Positions 20,217-21,089 of a stretch of DNA of 21,089 nucleotides are shown here, piece by piece. Location of the stretch: positions 1-21,089 of the IMG/VR virus record IMGVR_UViG_3300029267_001685, one strand, 5' to 3'. Made by a program: the position numbers and the translations under genes. The notes under the pieces were generated by a model. That model saw nothing but the letters and a program-made list of their open reading frames with translations. It ran no database searches and was not told where the DNA came from. Within the stretch, counting starts at the first letter, position 1. The number at the start of each line of letters is the position of its first letter. This DNA is from a virus.

Positions 20217-20441
20217 TTGCGTGACGTGTGGATCATGGCTCGCGGCCGGTGGGATCTGACCGCGGCGGTGGTTGCGGCGATTGTCAACACACACCTGGCG
20301 GAGGATGCGATACCCGTCGAACCCGACCAACTCAACCCTTGTAGGGTCACGGCAAAGATTACCGAGGCGAGCAACGTGATCCCCTACACTCCGAAAATCA
20401 TGGAAGCACTACAAGCCCGTCAGGACGCCGAGAAGGTATGA
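20217..20441 (+). CDS. Tail assembly chaperone, T-like part (probable frameshift extension)
   Basis: In the -1 frame relative to the G-like gene, the open sequence upstream of TTG 20217 reads VDLAYELAGQCGVDPDPKTL and continues RDVWIMARGRWDLTAAVVAA, ending KIMEALQARQDAEKV. This resembles the T domain (start of helix, aromatic-rich WIMARG) that is normally made as a G-T fusion by programmed frameshifting. TTG 20217 and ATG 20235 have only weak Shine-Dalgarno signals, supporting fusion instead of separate initiation. The coding range given is the part after the first possible start codon; the real translated part likely begins near 20150. The tape-measure ATG overlaps the stop at 20438-20441. 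Confidence 0.6.
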   Translation: MRDVWIMARGRWDLTAAVVAAIVNTHLAEDAIPVEPDQLNPCRVTAKITEASNVIPYTPKIMEALQARQDAEKV

Positions 20442-21089
20442 GAAACATCCGCGCAGGTCGAGCGTTTGTTGAGTTGTACGTCAAGCGGAGTGCGTTCATG
20501 CGCGGTCTGGCGGGTGCTCAGGCCAGACTGAGGGCTTTCGGGCAATCGGCTCAGGCCATGGGCCGGCAAATGGTCATGATCGCGGCTATCGCGGCGGCTC
20601 CTATCGTGATGGCAACCAGGACGTTTGCCTCGTTCGACGATCAAATGAAGACGGTCCAGGCCGTCACCGGCGCAACCACCGAGAAGTTCGGTGAACTGTA
20701 CGAGATGGCGAAGCGACTCGGCCGGACCACCAGCTATACCGCCAGTGAAGTCGGCGGCGGCATGGTCTCCCTCGGCCGGGCGGGTTTCCGGCCGGAAGAA
20801 ATCAAGGCGGCAACGGCTGATATGTTGAACCTGGCTCGCGCAACGGGAACCGATCTCGCGGAGGCTTCCGACATTGCCGCAGGTACGTTGCGCGCTTTCC
20901 AGCTCGAAGCCGGGCAAATGGGGCGGGTTGCCGACGTCATGACTGCCACGGCAAACAACTCCGCACAGACGTTGACGGATCTCGGGGAGGCCATGAAGTA
21001 TATCGCCCCCCTGGCGAATGAGGCCGGCGAATCGGTGGAGGATACAGCGAAGATTATCGGGATCCTGGCGAACATGCAAATCAAGGGGT
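20438..21089 (+). CDS. Tail tape measure protein, TP901-type, partial (runs off the window)
   Basis: Only the first 217 residues are present, with no stop before the window end. The sequence RNIRAGRAFVELYVKRSAFM, a hydrophobic segment VMIAAIAAAPIVMA, then FDDQMKTVQAVTGATTEKFG and LGRTTSYTASEVGGGMVSLG matches the N-terminal domain of TP901/PhageMin tape measure proteins, which set tail length and are ejected at infection. ATG 20438 overlaps the T-like stop and has AGAAGG upstream. It is the last structural gene seen; tail tip genes should follow outside the window. Confidence 0.9.
   Translation, partial: MRNIRAGRAFVELYVKRSAFMRGLAGAQARLRAFGQSAQAMGRQMVMIAAIAAAPIVMATRTFASFDDQMKTVQAVTGATTEKFGELYEMAKRLGRTTSYTASEVGGGMVSLGRAGFRPEEIKAATADMLNLARATGTDLAEASDIAAGTLRAFQLEAGQMGRVADVMTATANNSAQTLTDLGEAMKYIAPLANEAGESVEDTAKIIGILANMQIKG

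Overview
The window is 21 kb of a GC-rich genome (roughly 60% G+C by eye) of a tailed double-stranded DNA phage or prophage. It contains the packaging, capsid and head-tail genes in canonical order and runs into the start of a tape-measure gene. No integrase, lysis, replication or bacterial housekeeping gene is visible, so lytic phage and prophage cannot be told apart. The host cannot be fixed. GC-rich DNA, Shine-Dalgarno starts and a capsid-decoration gene with a glycine-rich repeat suit a Gram-negative or planctomycete-like host, but that is only a lean.

Layout. (1) Positions 96-3173, rightward: a tight cassette of ParB/sulfiredoxin-fold protein, PP-loop PAPS-reductase-like protein, small ORF, SAM methyltransferase-like protein, 89-aa protein and a second ParB-fold protein. 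It resembles the IbrB/IbrA pairing and may carry out sulfur or nucleotide chemistry on DNA or RNA. (2) Positions 3170-8008, leftward: eleven mostly small accessory or early genes in three transcription units. They include an HNH protein, a small HTH regulator, a DUF932 (TIGR03299-like) protein and a DUF6573-like protein. The units start from three near-identical sigma70-type promoters whose spacers all contain CCGATAGCGG. Two of them also carry a 29-bp operator at exactly the same upstream distance, and a third copy of the operator lies further upstream of one. Four of the leftward proteins carry QLxLF-like or QxxLF peptides resembling the sliding-clamp-binding motif. (3) Positions 8163-21089, rightward: the late module. 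It runs GpA-type large terminase, zinc-ribbon protein, terminator, gpW-like joining protein, lambda-type portal, a protease-scaffold-major capsid fusion with a strong internal start, a DUF2190-type decoration protein with a twelve-unit glycine-rich repeat, head-tail and tail-completion proteins, a lectin-like virion protein, tail tube candidates, a split tail-assembly chaperone (G/T-like) and a TP901-type tape measure cut by the window end.

How it works together. The leftward genes are probably expressed early under a shared regulator, and the rightward module makes virions. The ParB/PAPS/methyltransferase cassette is the most likely source of unusual biochemistry. GGATCC is also strongly over-represented across the window, which may or may not be connected to it.
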